A DNA stretch of 64,000 nt, taken from positions 319,251 to 383,250 of the forward strand of contig NMRA01000253.1 in the NCBI GenBank assembly GCA_002633005.1, written 5' to 3'. The position numbers were made by a program, and so were the translations under genes. The notes under the pieces are model-generated. The model was not told the DNA's origin. It did not search any database and saw only the letters and a list, made by a program, of their open reading frames with translations. The stretch's first letter is position 1; every line of letters starts with the position of its first letter. Shown one piece after another: positions 32,570 through 43,984 of the stretch. Source of the stretch: Phoronis australis (lineage: Eukaryota; Phoronida; Phoronidae).

Positions 32570-33135
32570 TATTTCATAAAGGTGACTTTAATTTAAACTT
32601 GGTTTAATTTTAAACGTGGTTTAAACTGGACATAGAACAGAATTAAAGATATTCTGCATTTCAAAAAGTTGGTTTAACCTTTAGACCAAGGGTGTAGTGA
32701 AACCTGGTTTAACCCAAGATTAGACCTTGTCTAAGTAAGATTTCATTTCACCAAAACGGTCTATACTCCTTAAACCTGTATTATAGTTTAAATTTACACT
32801 TGGTTAGACCCACGTTTAATACTATTAAATATGTCAGACTTGCACGATATAAGTGCAACAGAATGATATCACGGTGTGCATTTGCGAAGCTATTATAGAG
32901 CGAGAACGGTCTATTTCAATTTTAGTTTAACAGCGACACAAGATCAAACGTAGCTGGGGCGGATCTCGGATTTTTCGAAGGGGAGGAGGATCGGATCAAT
33001 GATTTTTAAAATGCCAGTCTAAGTCAACCATACGAAAATGATAGATTTGGTCTTACTAAAATCAAGGTAAAAAGGGGTCCAGACCCTTGAACAATCTGGA
33101 TCCTTCTATGCGTAGATCAGTACGTGTTTGCATAA
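32570..33135 (+). repeat. Dispersed repeat R1, copy A
   Basis: It matches 62868-63360 in the same orientation. It starts (C)ATAAAGGTG..TTTAAA, contains many GGTTTAA/TTAGACC units (GACCTTGTCTAAGT, TCATTTCACCAA), then AGACTTG-ATGATATAAGTGCAAC, then a GGGGCGGATC...GTCCAGACCCTTGAAC hAT-like tail, and ends ATGCGTAGATCAGTA. Probably a non-autonomous transposon; no coding frame. Confidence 0.65.
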
Positions 33136-33269
33136 ATGCCACACCATGTCAATCAAAATGGAGTCAAAGAGATTTCGTAACTTCTTCTTCTTCTTGCTGT
33201 AAAATACACAAAAACGATGGTCTTTCACACAAAATAAATAAACAAAGAAATCTTGTTACGTGATAAGTG

Positions 33270-33425
33270 CGGGTGTTGTTATATCGTTTTAAATCTTAGA
33301 ACGATACAGTGAGTAGAAGGAGATCACGCTTCAACGTTGTAACTGCTTGGAACGTTACAGCGAGACCAACACAAATCTCGTTGCACCGTTTTAAACACTA
33401 AAAATGATACAACGAGTAGAGTGAG
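33270..33425. repeat. Two tandem imperfect hairpins
   Basis: ATATCGTTTTAAATCTTAGAACGATA and CTCGTTGCACCGTTTTA...TAAAAATGATACAACGAG are each self-complementary and resemble each other. They are about 105 bases apart and followed by GAGTAGA(A/G)(G/T)GAG. Confidence 0.4.
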
Positions 33426-34594
33426 ACATACTACAGGAGCATTTGTGGGAAGAATTATCTTTTTTGCACTGGCATCTAGCCATATGAGATGGGCTCGACG
33501 TTAAGGAAATCGGCAGGTCGCATTTTGCGATCTAGAGCCAAAATCTCAGATTGCATTTTTAAAATCCAGCTCGCAATCATAAATGCCAGGTCGCAAAAGT
33601 GGTCCACCATTTTTAAGCGCCAAATGTAATTTTGACAGATCATTGAGAAACTGTTTTGATTATCTCTTACCTGCGGCGTTATATACACATCAATTCCAGG
33701 TTGCAAGATTGCGTTACTGTTCTTTACGATCGCCATTGAAAGGTTCAAGAGTGCAAGACTAGTTGCCGATGTGGAAGTTGAACCAGTGCTCTCTAATCTA
33801 CACGTGCACTTTGTAGTAGCTAAGTTTGCAATGTGAAAAGGGAGAAAATACTCGTTGAAAAGTTATCCGCGATTTTGTGTGCAAACTCCCTCCATTTTTT
33901 GTTTTCAGCCAAACTTTTACAACTTAACTCGACATTTGAATAGCGTCCTGTCCAAAAGCATCAATGAAACGTTGTGTTCGCCGAATGTCGTATTCGGATG
34001 CGCGGGGACAGTTCACTGCAAATTTCACAAATGTATGGTACTTATGCCGTTTACATACTCAATAATTTTTCTTGAAATGAAAAGTTTCAAAGTACCGGTA
34101 ATTTCCTACTCTGTGAGGGCTGCCATCGGGCAATGGAGTTTGCTCCGCAATACCTTCCACGTACTCGAAATATAGATCAGTCACCAAACAAAACGCATGC
34201 CAATAGTCTTAACTGCCTCTCGGAGGTATAAAACAAAGCCGATTTTTGGCTTTTACACATTGAGTAAAGACATTTTTAGAAAACAAAAATTGTTGTTGTG
34301 TAAAATGAGAGTAACTCGTTACACGTACGTCGTTTGTATTGCACTATGATGGTCGCTAGCCTGAACTGTAGGCGCTCATTTGGAAATTCTGAAAAGTTGA
34401 TGGTCAAGGTTTAGTGGAGCAATGAGAGCTTATTATGAAACACGTCAAAGGTAGGTAGACTTAGGTGCATGAGTGAGCATTGCCGTTAACCAATGTGCGG
34501 TAATAAGATATTCAAAAACTCCAATAGTAGGGAACTTTATTACAAGTATAATTTGATTTTGCGTGGAAAACAACATCTACTAGGCTATCTTTAC
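33426..34594. other. No gene recognised
   Basis: Anonymous. It could contain downstream exons of the candidate secreted protein at 34745, but I could not pair any acceptor with matching phase. Confidence 0.3.
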
Positions 34595-34745
34595 CAGATA
34601 CACTGTACATTATTAGCCTTCCGCCAGAACAAAGATTCTTTGTAATGGAGTCTGAAAATTTTTTCTTCTGGTTGGCCGGGAACACAAAAATTGGCGTGGT
34701 GTATAAAAGGGCGAAGAAAAGGCTCGCTAACCACAATTTCCCCAT
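34595..34745 (-). CDS. Candidate first exon of a secreted protein
   Basis: The ATG at 34745 starts M-G-K-L-W-L-A-S-L-F-F-A-L-L-Y, a clear signal peptide (cleavage plausible near residue 24). It continues about 25 further residues with one Cys, and reaches TATCTG|GTAAAGA, a good splice donor, at 34595 (phase 1). A TATA-like TTATAAAA lies about 125 bases upstream. I do not recognise the mature part and found no second exon. Signal-peptide exon, donor and TATA together make it better than a random ORF, but it could be an orphaned exon. Confidence 0.4.
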
Positions 34746-34868
34746 TTAATTTGCCAGATAGCTGGCAACGGGCATAGAACACCGGGCCTGGCACTCTGGG
34801 AAATCGGAGCACGAAAATATCAGTTCTGGGTTATATCGGTCTCAGGGATTATCGTTAAGCATCGGGCA

Positions 34869-34876
34869 TTTTATAA
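34869..34876 (-). promoter_or_regulatory. TATA-like box upstream of the 34745 exon
   Basis: TTATAAAA on the minus strand. Transcription starting ~30 bases downstream would leave a ~95-base 5' UTR. Confidence 0.3.
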
Positions 34877-36609
34877 GCGTTCATTGACAAAGAAATCATT
34901 GGCACCCGGGTGCCTAACGGGGCCAAGCAGGTTTAATCTTTTGTTTAGGACTCTCTCTTTTTTGGTGTGCAGCGGAGTGGGTTTCGTACAACGCTACATT
35001 TGTCGCATTTGCGTTTGACGTGAAATGTAACAACTTGTTACATTTTAGTAGGGGCTAAGCAACGCAAAATGTATCAATGACGTGAGATGTAAAAGTTGTT
35101 ACATTTAACGAAATTGTTGCATTTTACGGCGTGTCAGTGCACGCGTGAGCTCACTCACTTGAATTGCTGGAGTAGGCTGACGATTGACATTGACAGAAAC
35201 ATGTGACAGACGACCCATATGTCGCGTACTTTGATGAAACTAAAGACGTGGTTGTCGTTTGACGAATAATGGGGCGGTTATTTTCACATTTCTATTCTTT
35301 TGCTATAAAAACGAGACGCTGAGAGGCACATTTCTAAGTAGCGACCGTTTACCACGACACCGCTTGCGCGCAAACAACAGGGCCGACCAGTGTCGCAGTA
35401 AGATATCAGGGATATTGTTCTAGGTGTTTAATAATAAGGATATCTTGCGTTTAAATAAATATGTTTTCCTACCAAAAAGTTTGGTAAGTTGATTATCTAA
35501 ATGTTAGTAGAAACACCCCTGCTATGTGACGTTTTTATAAGTTGCCTGAACCGAGTTGAGTACACTAGGTGTAGGGGTGGTTGGCTCTTTGGTATTGCAT
35601 GCGATCAAAATCTAACAACGTCTTGCTTATTGCATCAGCGGCCTGGAGATGCAGAATCAAGTCAATATTTCGAGGTGCTGCAACTGATATCGGTAATTGT
35701 TAACAAGTCAAAGAAATTGTGGTGAGCTTGCTTTGTACTCTCGGCTTTTCTGCTCTTGTCCTTTTCAGGCTGCCCCTCTTGTTTATACAGCCTCACAGCA
35801 GATGGCTTCTAATTGGGAGTTTTCTTTAGAGTTCCTTTAGGATTCTCGAACACTGTTGTACATGTACATGTACATGTACATGTACATGTACATGTACATG
35901 AATAAATGTAGGCTCTGTGAGTGTGCTTGAAGTGAGTGCACTTTAGAATCTGTCAAGTTGCAGCGGTGCCACAGAAGGTGGCTTCTATCCAGGCATCATG
36001 TATTCAGAATTCTCTATGCCATTGCAGCATGCAAATGCCCAAGTCTTTGGATCACTGTTTGCTTGCGTTCAGGTCTGGTAAATAGGAGATGCAAAACCTT
36101 CTGGTGTAGATCCATGTCGCGGGGAATGACAGTTGGATGAGCTTCGTGAACAACCAGCCTCCTCAAGTGTCACCTCTGCATAACAATTGTCAATAAGTTC
36201 GACCACTTATGGGCCACCTCTTGAAGAAGTGGTAAGGCGCCGCACTCAGTGAAAGACTGGTTTGTAGAGATTAGTGAGTTGTAGCATTCCCAGAATGGGA
36301 CCTTTCTGTTGTTTTCGTCATTGATCCTCAGCCTGGTTACTGTCAAAGTTATCTGCTATCCGACTGTCAAACGCAAACAATAACTCCGTTGAGTAGAGAA
36401 GAGCTGAAATCAAAAGTTAACAGGCAAAATAATATTAAAATCTTCACAAGTTGCGTCTCAATTGTATATTAAAAAATCTATAGATATACTGTAATGTACA
36501 TGTAAATTTTAATCTCCGTTTCTGTAATTATTTTCAATATTCTGGGGTTAATAGCTGCTATTAACAATACCTTATATTATAGAACATATATCGTTTTTGA
36601 AATAATGTT
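34877..36609. other. No gene; palindromic and simple repeats
   Basis: Bases 35023-35045 are a perfect palindrome with 11-base arms AAATGTAACAA/TTGTTACATTT. TTGTTACATTT recurs at 35096-35106. Bases 35859-35900 are seven (GTACAT) units, itself a self-complementary hexamer. The ORFs at 35501-35725 and 35958-36140 have no features. Confidence 0.5.
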
Positions 36610-36935
36610 TTTCAATTCCTTAAGTAACAAAAAGTACCTCAGCCATCAAAAGTAGCATTCTAAGTGACATAAAGCAGATACACTGAGCAAAATACATTTT
36701 ACGGGCTCCGTTTTTGAAACTCCTTGAAGGCCGCCAAGATGGCTGCCAATAAAATTAAAATTTGCAATTCCTTGTCCTCATAAATGCAAGTGTAGCATAA
36801 AAAGTAACATTTTAAATGTCCCAACGGTGGAGATAGTGGGCAAACACTACTGTGCCGGAGCCATTTTTGAAAATTCAAGATGGATGCCAAGATGGCTCCC
36901 GAAGTAGAATCAAATATTTTCTTGTCTGCCATTCC
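36610..36935. repeat. Two tandem ~145-bp units with CCAAGATGGC
   Basis: Both units contain GC(C/A)...TTTTTGAAA, GGCCGCCAAGATGGCTGCC versus GGATGCCAAGATGGCTCCC, and then GCATAAAAAGTA(A)CATTTTA-like sequence. CAAGATGGC-bearing tandem units are a common invertebrate repeat type. Confidence 0.5.
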
Positions 36936-37104
36936 ATTAGGTGTACAAAATGTATAGTTTCACTTTACCAAAAAAATCCAACGAATGTCAAATTTTTGAC
37001 ATAGCGAACATGACTATTAGTAGCAAAATTGCCTCAACTGAAAACTGTCGATTTCTCAGTCCAGCTTTACTTCCAGCTTCAGTTGTTTAGTGTACAAGTC
37101 CATC

Positions 37105-37162
37105 GACAGAGAAATCTATACAACAATAACAACAACCACAACAACATCAACAACACATAATA
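37105..37162. repeat. Imperfect (ACA)n microsatellite
   Basis: Irregular ACAACAACC/ACATCA units; no coding significance. Confidence 0.6.
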
Positions 37163-37230
37163 TTGAAAATAAGCTTCCGCTAACACCCATCCATGACAAA
37201 TGTACACTGTACATGGCAAAAACCAGGAGG

Positions 37231-37389
37231 GCGTTCAGTAACGCTAGGACCTACGCTAGGACCTACATGCACATGTAAATTGTAGCTAAAATCTAGCCAC
37301 CGTCACGTGCCCTTTTTTACAATACACGACGATATCTCTCGTAGTCTCGCAAAGTATTGCTTTTTAGCGAGGTTCTAGCGTTACTGAAC
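37231..37389 (-). mobile_element. MITE copy 2 of the GTTCARTAAC family
   Basis: Terminal inverted repeats GTTCAGTAACGCTAGGACCT and AGGTTCTAGCGTTACTGAAC are strongly matched. The interior, inverted relative to the other copies, has ACGAGAGATATCGTCGT as in 47735-47866. 159 bp, no coding capacity. Confidence 0.75.
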
Positions 37390-37411
37390 AGGAAGCCGGT
37401 TTCTCATCGGC

Positions 37412-37612
37412 ATGTTTTATCAAGGCCGACTACTCTCTGAGGATTCTCACCCAAACCAATACTATGGTTTCTCCAGGCTAGCAAATAAGGGGTTGCATTT
37501 TTGTTGTCTATATTATGAATGCAGCGCAAATGCCTGTATTTCACGAGAAAGCGTTCATAGTCACAATAAAAAACCATTGACAGATGATGAACTTAATAAC
37601 AGGTTTTCTTAA
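37412..37612 (+). CDS. Short ORF, weakly FLYWCH-like
   Basis: A 66-codon ATG frame with Y-Y-G-F-S-R-L...H-F-C-C-L-Y-Y-E-C-S-A-N-A-C-I-S-R and H-S-H-N. The C...C-x-A-x-(A)...H-x-H order and aromatic residues recall a FLYWCH zinc finger, which is often found beside MULE-type transposases. It lacks an upstream exon or transposase and may be a fragment or a chance ORF. Confidence 0.25.
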   Translation: MFYQGRLLSEDSHPNQYYGFSRLANKGLHFCCLYYECSANACISRESVHSHNKKPLTDDELNNRFS

Positions 37613-38584
37613 TCAAAGTTGATCAGATGCGCAAAATAAATAATTGTGTGTATGATTTCAAACAGTCGGTTTAAAGAAATAATATTGACTCGGCATCACG
37701 CCTTCACTGTTGGTGACTACTCGCCGCTCTTCATCAAGGGCCGGTGTTGAATAGGTGTTGTAATCCACTGGAACCTCAACTACCAACTGGAAGTTAGCTT
37801 ATTTATGCAATTATTCCGTTTACCTCTTACGATTTCGCCGTTAATAACCTATTATACCAACAATGGTAATAGCAATTTTTTGTCTCATTCCTCAATTTCG
37901 TAGTGACGGTAAATCAAGTTATTAAAAATTGCTGAGAGGGTGGAGAATTGTGATTTAGACCTGTGCGCATGGCAAAGTTGATGTTCATGTAGTCTCTGAA
38001 TTAGCGTATCCACACAAAACAGCTTCAAAAATGACGACGGCACCCGGATCGCAAAAATTGTGTACGCGATTTTATACTCGTATCCCACAACACAACTCCT
38101 TCAATATCGCAACTTTCCTTAAATTTGCGTTAGGTGGAGTCCACTGGTAAATGTCTCACGCATTGGCGATTGTGTCCTCGAACAAAGCGCTGACACTGAA
38201 TCGTTCCAGTCGATTTTATTGTTTCAAATGAGTGCCACCAGGGGGAGTTGAAAGGCACTGGTGCTCTTACTACGTAAACCGTTAGCCGCCCCATGCCTTG
38301 TGAAAATTTGCTTTACGTAAGGTGTTATGCAAAGAGCTTAAAATACAACTATCGTGTCATATCAGGTACTTTCCTCACAACCAGTAAAAGTTGCTTGGTA
38401 TTTCGTCAAGGAAATTTGAAATGGAATTGAGTCAGTTCATTAGATTATTTGAATCACTCTCAAATAAATCGAACCGTTTCCACGCATCGTAAACTAGATT
38501 TCTCGAAAGTTTTTCACTTTTTATTTTTTTCTGCCTGTGGCATCCTCTCTCCGAAATTGTCTGGCATGTAACGGTTGTGGAATT
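37613..38584. other. No gene recognised
   Basis: Anonymous. The open frame on minus at 37885-38088 has no features. Confidence 0.4.
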
Positions 38585-39405
38585 TGGAGTGACCCTAAAC
38601 ATGCTGTTATTGGTTTCAACCTGTTAGGTGGTGAGTTAATCTAACACAACCCGCAGGTTTGGGCGTTCCTGGAGGGCGTAACCCACCATCTGATTTATCT
38701 GGCAAACACTTGTGGATTTATCTTGGATATTTTGCAACTAGTTTCCAATGGTTACTTCTCGGCTTGATGAAGCTCATATTGGGGCCCCATAATTTTTTGT
38801 CTGTCAAAGGCCCCCCATCAGTGAAACTTTCTTTGCTTTAACTGGTTACCTTGTGGGTTGATTTAGCTCAACTCTGAGATTTGGGCCTGTCTGGCGGTGT
38901 TACCCACCAGTGGATTTGTCTAGCAGTGTTATTTAGAGATACACGCGGTCCTGTTGAATTTTTTACTACTGAGTTTCTTCAGTTAACTTTTGGGTTGATC
39001 TTGCTCAAGTTTGGGACCCCATTATTGTTATCTGACAGAAGCAACTCTCACTGACGTTGTCTGGTACATAACTGCTGCTCTCAGTGGAGTGATGTTGGAT
39101 GTTAAACAATTGGTTTCAACCAGTTACCTGGTGATTTGTGCTACGTCATTTGGGCGTGATTGGCGTTGGTAATCCGCTACTGATTTTGGCAAGCACTCTC
39201 TGTGCATGATGCATTGCTTTATGATGATTAATTTGTAGCCAGTTTTACGCCGTTACCTCTTGGACTGATCATCTCAATTTTGGGACCACAATATTTTTTT
39301 TTGTCGGGGTAACCCACCCCTGAAATTGTGTCGTAGTGGATAATTTTGATACTGTGAATTGTGTAGTTTTTGTCGCAGGTATTTTTAGGTGGTTACCAGA
39401 AAAGT
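38585..39405. repeat. Degenerate dimeric tandem array (~250-bp period)
   Basis: Two alternating units recur about three times. One is GTTACC-TTGGGTTGAT..GCTCAA.TTTGGGACC...TGTCTG (seen near 38745, 38990, 39250). The other is TTTGGGC.TG.CTGGCGGTG.TAACCCACCA.TGATTT..CTGGCAA (near 38660, 38880, 39150). Identity is low, so the array is old. Confidence 0.55.
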
Positions 39406-40339
39406 TGATCTGGGCCAATTCCTAGCAGTGCGATAACCATGGGTCACTGTGGTAACAACGAATATTGTTCAGGCCTACTTTTTATGCCCAAAAACATCTG
39501 GGATGCCCGTATAAAACGCAAATTTTGCTGCATCGTTTTTAATCCTAAGAAGTACATTAGGCCATAGTCCATTCGACTTTAGAAAGCCTAGAAAGTAAAT
39601 TCCGTGGCCACTTTTTGGGGACAAGATAATTTTGGTGTTTTTAAGGTCATTAAGTATTATACTTTAAGAATCCAAAAAGTTTCCTAGGTTTGACTATCAC
39701 GTTTTTGAGAAATTTGACCTCAAAAGTCTGACTTTTTGCATAATTTGGCACAGAAAAGCGATCTTCAAAAACCAACAACACTAGACAGAAACGGAATGAT
39801 AATTTGATTGGGATTTTTTCATTTGAAGTTACTGAACAAGAAAAGTGATATATATCAGGATATTAGGTGGAAAATTGCTCAAAAAAGTGAAAAATAAATA
39901 TTTTCGCAGCGCCGCCTGTTGGCCAGAAAACATACTACTATATTCTGATCTGCCACAAACAAATACTGTTAAACATTTGGATGGAACTTGATGAAGATTT
40001 GATACCACAACCTACACATGAACAATGTACATTTCCAACACTTCTGAAAGAAATTCACTGTCATCACTTTCATTAGTTGTCACAAGTATTTATCATTATC
40101 CACACTGCTGTTCACTGTCAATTGTCACAGGGAACGATACACCCAACAGTCCCCACAGTCACCAGCATGATTTAATGTTGTCACTATTTTCCATTAGGTT
40201 GAAAATATGATGTTCTTTTACAACATAGCATACACTTATTATCTTCATCCACTCCATCATCAGTTATATCATCCTTATTGTCATCAAAAGTTGTTTTTTG
40301 ACTAAGACACCGTTGTCACAAAGTCTGGACAGTCGCACA
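39406..40339. other. No gene recognised
   Basis: Anonymous, apart from minus-strand acidic codons (D-D-N-K-D-D-I-T-D-D-G) at 40250-40290 that probably continue the pseudogene below. Confidence 0.35.
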
Positions 40340-41855
40340 ACAGAACATGGCGTGCCTGACTTTAAAGAGGAGCACATTTTTACTACAACCACTTCTTTTA
40401 CTCTTGCCATTAACATTTGTCATGGCATTTTCTGGGGCTAAAGGCAGAGTCATCAAGTGGAGCTTCAGACTAACCTGCTCCTAAAGCCACCCATTACCAA
40501 GAGAACTGGAAATGGTGTACTGACATGCTGTTTCAAGGCTCGTTTGTGAATGGCACACGGGTAGTTTGCTCTTTTAGCATGTAACGGCAAACAATCAGGA
40601 TAAGGAGGCAGATCACAGATTTCAACTTAGATATGTGGTAGCGTGCTTTGTTAACCGTTGATGACTCGCCGTACAGCTTGCATACAAACAGTTCAATGTC
40701 TTTCATGAGTTAACCAGGAAACACAAATTTTGAGCCCAATTTTAATGGCAAAGAAAAAGTTCCGCAAGCCTGCATCCTACCCAAAATAAAAAAAAAGTTT
40801 TGACAACTTGAACACCGTTTCATCTTTACACCTTGTTACAGTAATCCTATTTAACTGAAATAAATAACCAAAATGCTCTTCAGCTTAGCACACAGTATGG
40901 CCAACAACTGAAATTTCATATTGTCTAAGTGCTCAGCGAAAATAAGCGTCAAGAGAAAGGAGCATCATTGCTAGCATTGATTGCACTGTGCAGCTGCCTT
41001 CAAACAATTTAAAATATAGAAACATTTTTATCATGCGTAATGCAGTAGTTCATCTTGTGAAAAATAGAGGAATGGTCATGTTGGCAATAGTTTTTGTTTG
41101 AAATTGATTCTTTTTTACCGTAGAGCTAAAATTTTATTTGACTTCCTGTTATAAATAGCACATAATTGGAAGAATGAACATTTTCTTCGCTAAATACTCC
41201 AATTCAACAATCTTCAAAACGTGAGGTACTGAAATCTGCGCAACATTTGAATTTTCAAAATAAATGAAATTACAGAACACAGGCAATATTTCCATCTTTA
41301 TATTTCTCAAATTCCAAGCACTGCTCATGATTTTACATAAAGTGGTCTGAAAATAGCCTTATAAATTCATAAAAAGCAGTGCTGATCACTCACATGTAGG
41401 TAAAAACTACTGCCAGTACATTTGAGATTGAGACGACTATTAATACAAATTTATCAAGCAAAATATTTTTTGTATTGTGACCTAAACTAAAGATTATTTA
41501 CCATAAATGAAACCTTTTTAAATTAAGAATAGGTAAGCCTATTTACAATTGAATGTTTGGAACTGGGATAGGTTTTCAACTTTTCTTTTGTTTGTGAAAT
41601 TCCCGTGTGATGAAATTTGATTTGTGGCAAATGGTTCATTGTGATGGCAAGACATATACGGTATATTTCTTTGAGCACTGTTAAATGTACATGTAACTGA
41701 CAGTGACAATCTCCTTAATTTTCTCGAGGGCTCAACACTAATTCCATCATCAGCTTGGTCTCTTCTTGTTTTTTAAGAGCTCCTTCAATTTTTGTTATAT
41801 TTGTTAAGTGTCTGTAACACTGCTTGTGATAGAAGCGCGCACCAAGCCTAAAAAT
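40340..41855 (-). pseudogene. Decayed transposon-associated protein
   Basis: Two minus-strand pieces. At 41855-41715: G-A-R-F-Y-H-K-Q-C-Y-R-H-L-T, like the Y-H-K-x-C-Y motif in the N-terminal half of a large family of uncharacterised invertebrate and fish proteins. At 40706-40340: D-I-E-L-F-V-C-K-L-Y-G with V-N-K-A-R-Y, then, in another frame, L-P-P-Y-P-D-C-L-P-L-H and R-A-N-Y, then G-W and cysteine-rich pieces (K-R-S-G-C-S-K-N). That order matches the same family's C-terminal half, which precedes a C-x-C-x3-C-type tail. Frames shift several times and about 1 kb between is unreadable. Family recognition is from remembered motif order; its function is unknown. Confidence 0.45.
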
Positions 41856-43030
41856 GGGGGGGCTCGAGTTTTTGAGAATGTGGACAATTATTAACATTCA
41901 CGGGTTACTTCAGAGCTACAAATTGTGCGTTCGCCGAATTTTGATAGTTCCTGCCTTTTTAGTGAACTTTTGTCTCGTTTTCAACTGTTTCGGAGTTTTT
42001 AGTTTCTCTGAGGCTGACCATTTTACCCACTTTACCAAATGGAGAAGGCTCGTTCAAGCCCCCGAGTCTCCCACCCCCTGGGTGCGCGCATGACAACAGC
42101 TCTGTTTTCCATAGAAGCTGAGAAACTTATCAGCAATGATACTTCTCTTGCACTCAATGTTGATTCAATTGTTTGCAGTAGCCTTAGAACAGGTAATATC
42201 TGAAAATTCCAGCTCAGAAATTTGAGCAGAACCTGACACATGAACGCTGCAAGCGGCAGACATCTTGCAGTCTATTGTGAAGTCGCACACTCGTTCAGTA
42301 ATTCATGGTTTCAGCAGAGTCCTAGCTGTCCCAAAATTGTTCTTTGCGAAACACAAAATGATTCAGGAATCTGCCAAGAATTGTTTCAGTAGGATGACGC
42401 AAATGGCCACTAGATTTGGCTTTCCTTAATTCCTAACTGCTGGTTTTCAGCCTTGGTCCTTGGTTATTACCTACATGTATTACTTGCACACAGATCCAAG
42501 CATTAATGCTATCCAATGTAGTCAGTAGCCGTAAACAGGCTAGCTAAGCCAGCAGGACAACATCAGCTGACTGTCCTCTGATGAATGTTTCCATGCCAAA
42601 AAGACGACTTTTGAAGGGGAATGGTATAGACACAATATTTTTCTGGCATTGTATAGGTTGTTTGGATCATTTTACACTGACACCTGGTGGCTGACACATT
42701 ATTGGAGGTTATATTTTTCCAACTTTTCAATCAAAATTCTATCTATTAACGTGCAAGTGCATTCTTGGGAACTTTTTTGAAATTGACTTTTGGACATCTG
42801 TAGATGGGTTTAATGCAAAGTTCCTATTGTCCCTAGAAAGAAGCCACGGAGGTGAAAATTAGGGGAGCAGGGACTATGGCCTACATGTACATGTATATAT
42901 CAAGTTAAACGAGACTCACGCTTAAACATACATGTGTAGTTATCCCATAAAACGATACCGGGTTACGAACGCGTCTAGTCGTATCGGGTTAAACAATAGA
43001 AGAGTGTGTGTCCATTGTTTAGTTGTGGTT
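41856..43030. other. No gene recognised
   Basis: Anonymous. ORFs at 41854-42093 (+) and 42032-42241 (-) overlap each other and have no motif. Confidence 0.35.
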
Positions 43031-43255
43031 TTGATAACGAAAACCTAGTATATTATAGTTTCTTTATTGTCTGTTATTCTGCTGATGCATTGCAGAACTG
43101 ACAATCTTCGTCGTTTCGTCGTGGGTGCACCTAATTTACTCGACAGTAGCGCTGTCGTAGTAATAACAGGAACCTAGTACACTGTAGTGTCTCGGTTGCC
43201 AATTTTTCAGTTGATGCAATGCAGAAGTGACGATGTGAAGACTACATCGTTTGCA
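43031..43255. repeat. Imperfect ~125-bp tandem duplication
   Basis: AACCTAGTA(T/C)A(T/C)T(A/G)TAGT.TCT and CTGATGCA(T/A)TGCAGAA(C/G)TGAC recur in order at 43045-43090 and 43171-43217. Confidence 0.5.
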
Positions 43256-43984
43256 TCCGATACAATCAGTGTCAGTTTCCTTAATGAACAACACCAGATT
43301 TCAATTGTGCAAAGTCAGCCGATTTTTTAGATACTTTCATATTATTCCTGTTAAGAAAAGCTTATAAAACGTAACCCCACCCCAGCCGCTGCCTATAGCA
43401 TTCCAATGTTATGGACATTCCGAGTTTCTATGGGCTTTCACCAATCGGGACTATTGTTATCACCTGTATAAATATCTTCTACCTACGTCAAAAGGCACCG
43501 GAATAAAAACATGCTAAAGGGTTATTTTTGATTGGCATAAATCATGTTGCATAATTTTGATATCGGGCAGTGATTGTCCGAATATCAACCTACATCAAAG
43601 CTTACCATGCATCACCGGGCTTATATAGGATTTGCTCAAAAAATGTACTGGATAAGTCGACTTCGATATGTAAAGAAACAAAGCAAACAGATGAATCAAA
43701 AAATTCTTTGACTTTATTTGCCGTTGCATGGCAACTCAATACAAAAATAACTGCTGGATGTTTAGTTACAAGATTTTCTTAAAATCCACAATTCAAAAGA
43801 TGGAGTTGGGCAGTTCTGAAAAAGATGTGTGCATATGACTTATTAACTGTACCTAAAAGTGATTGCGCTGCAGAAATTGTGATACACAGGCAATCCAGGG
43901 GACACATGGTGTGCTCGTTTCTCGTTTTATGTACTTGAATCTCCCTAACTTCATGTAATATTGAATTACAGAAAACTAGAAGTC

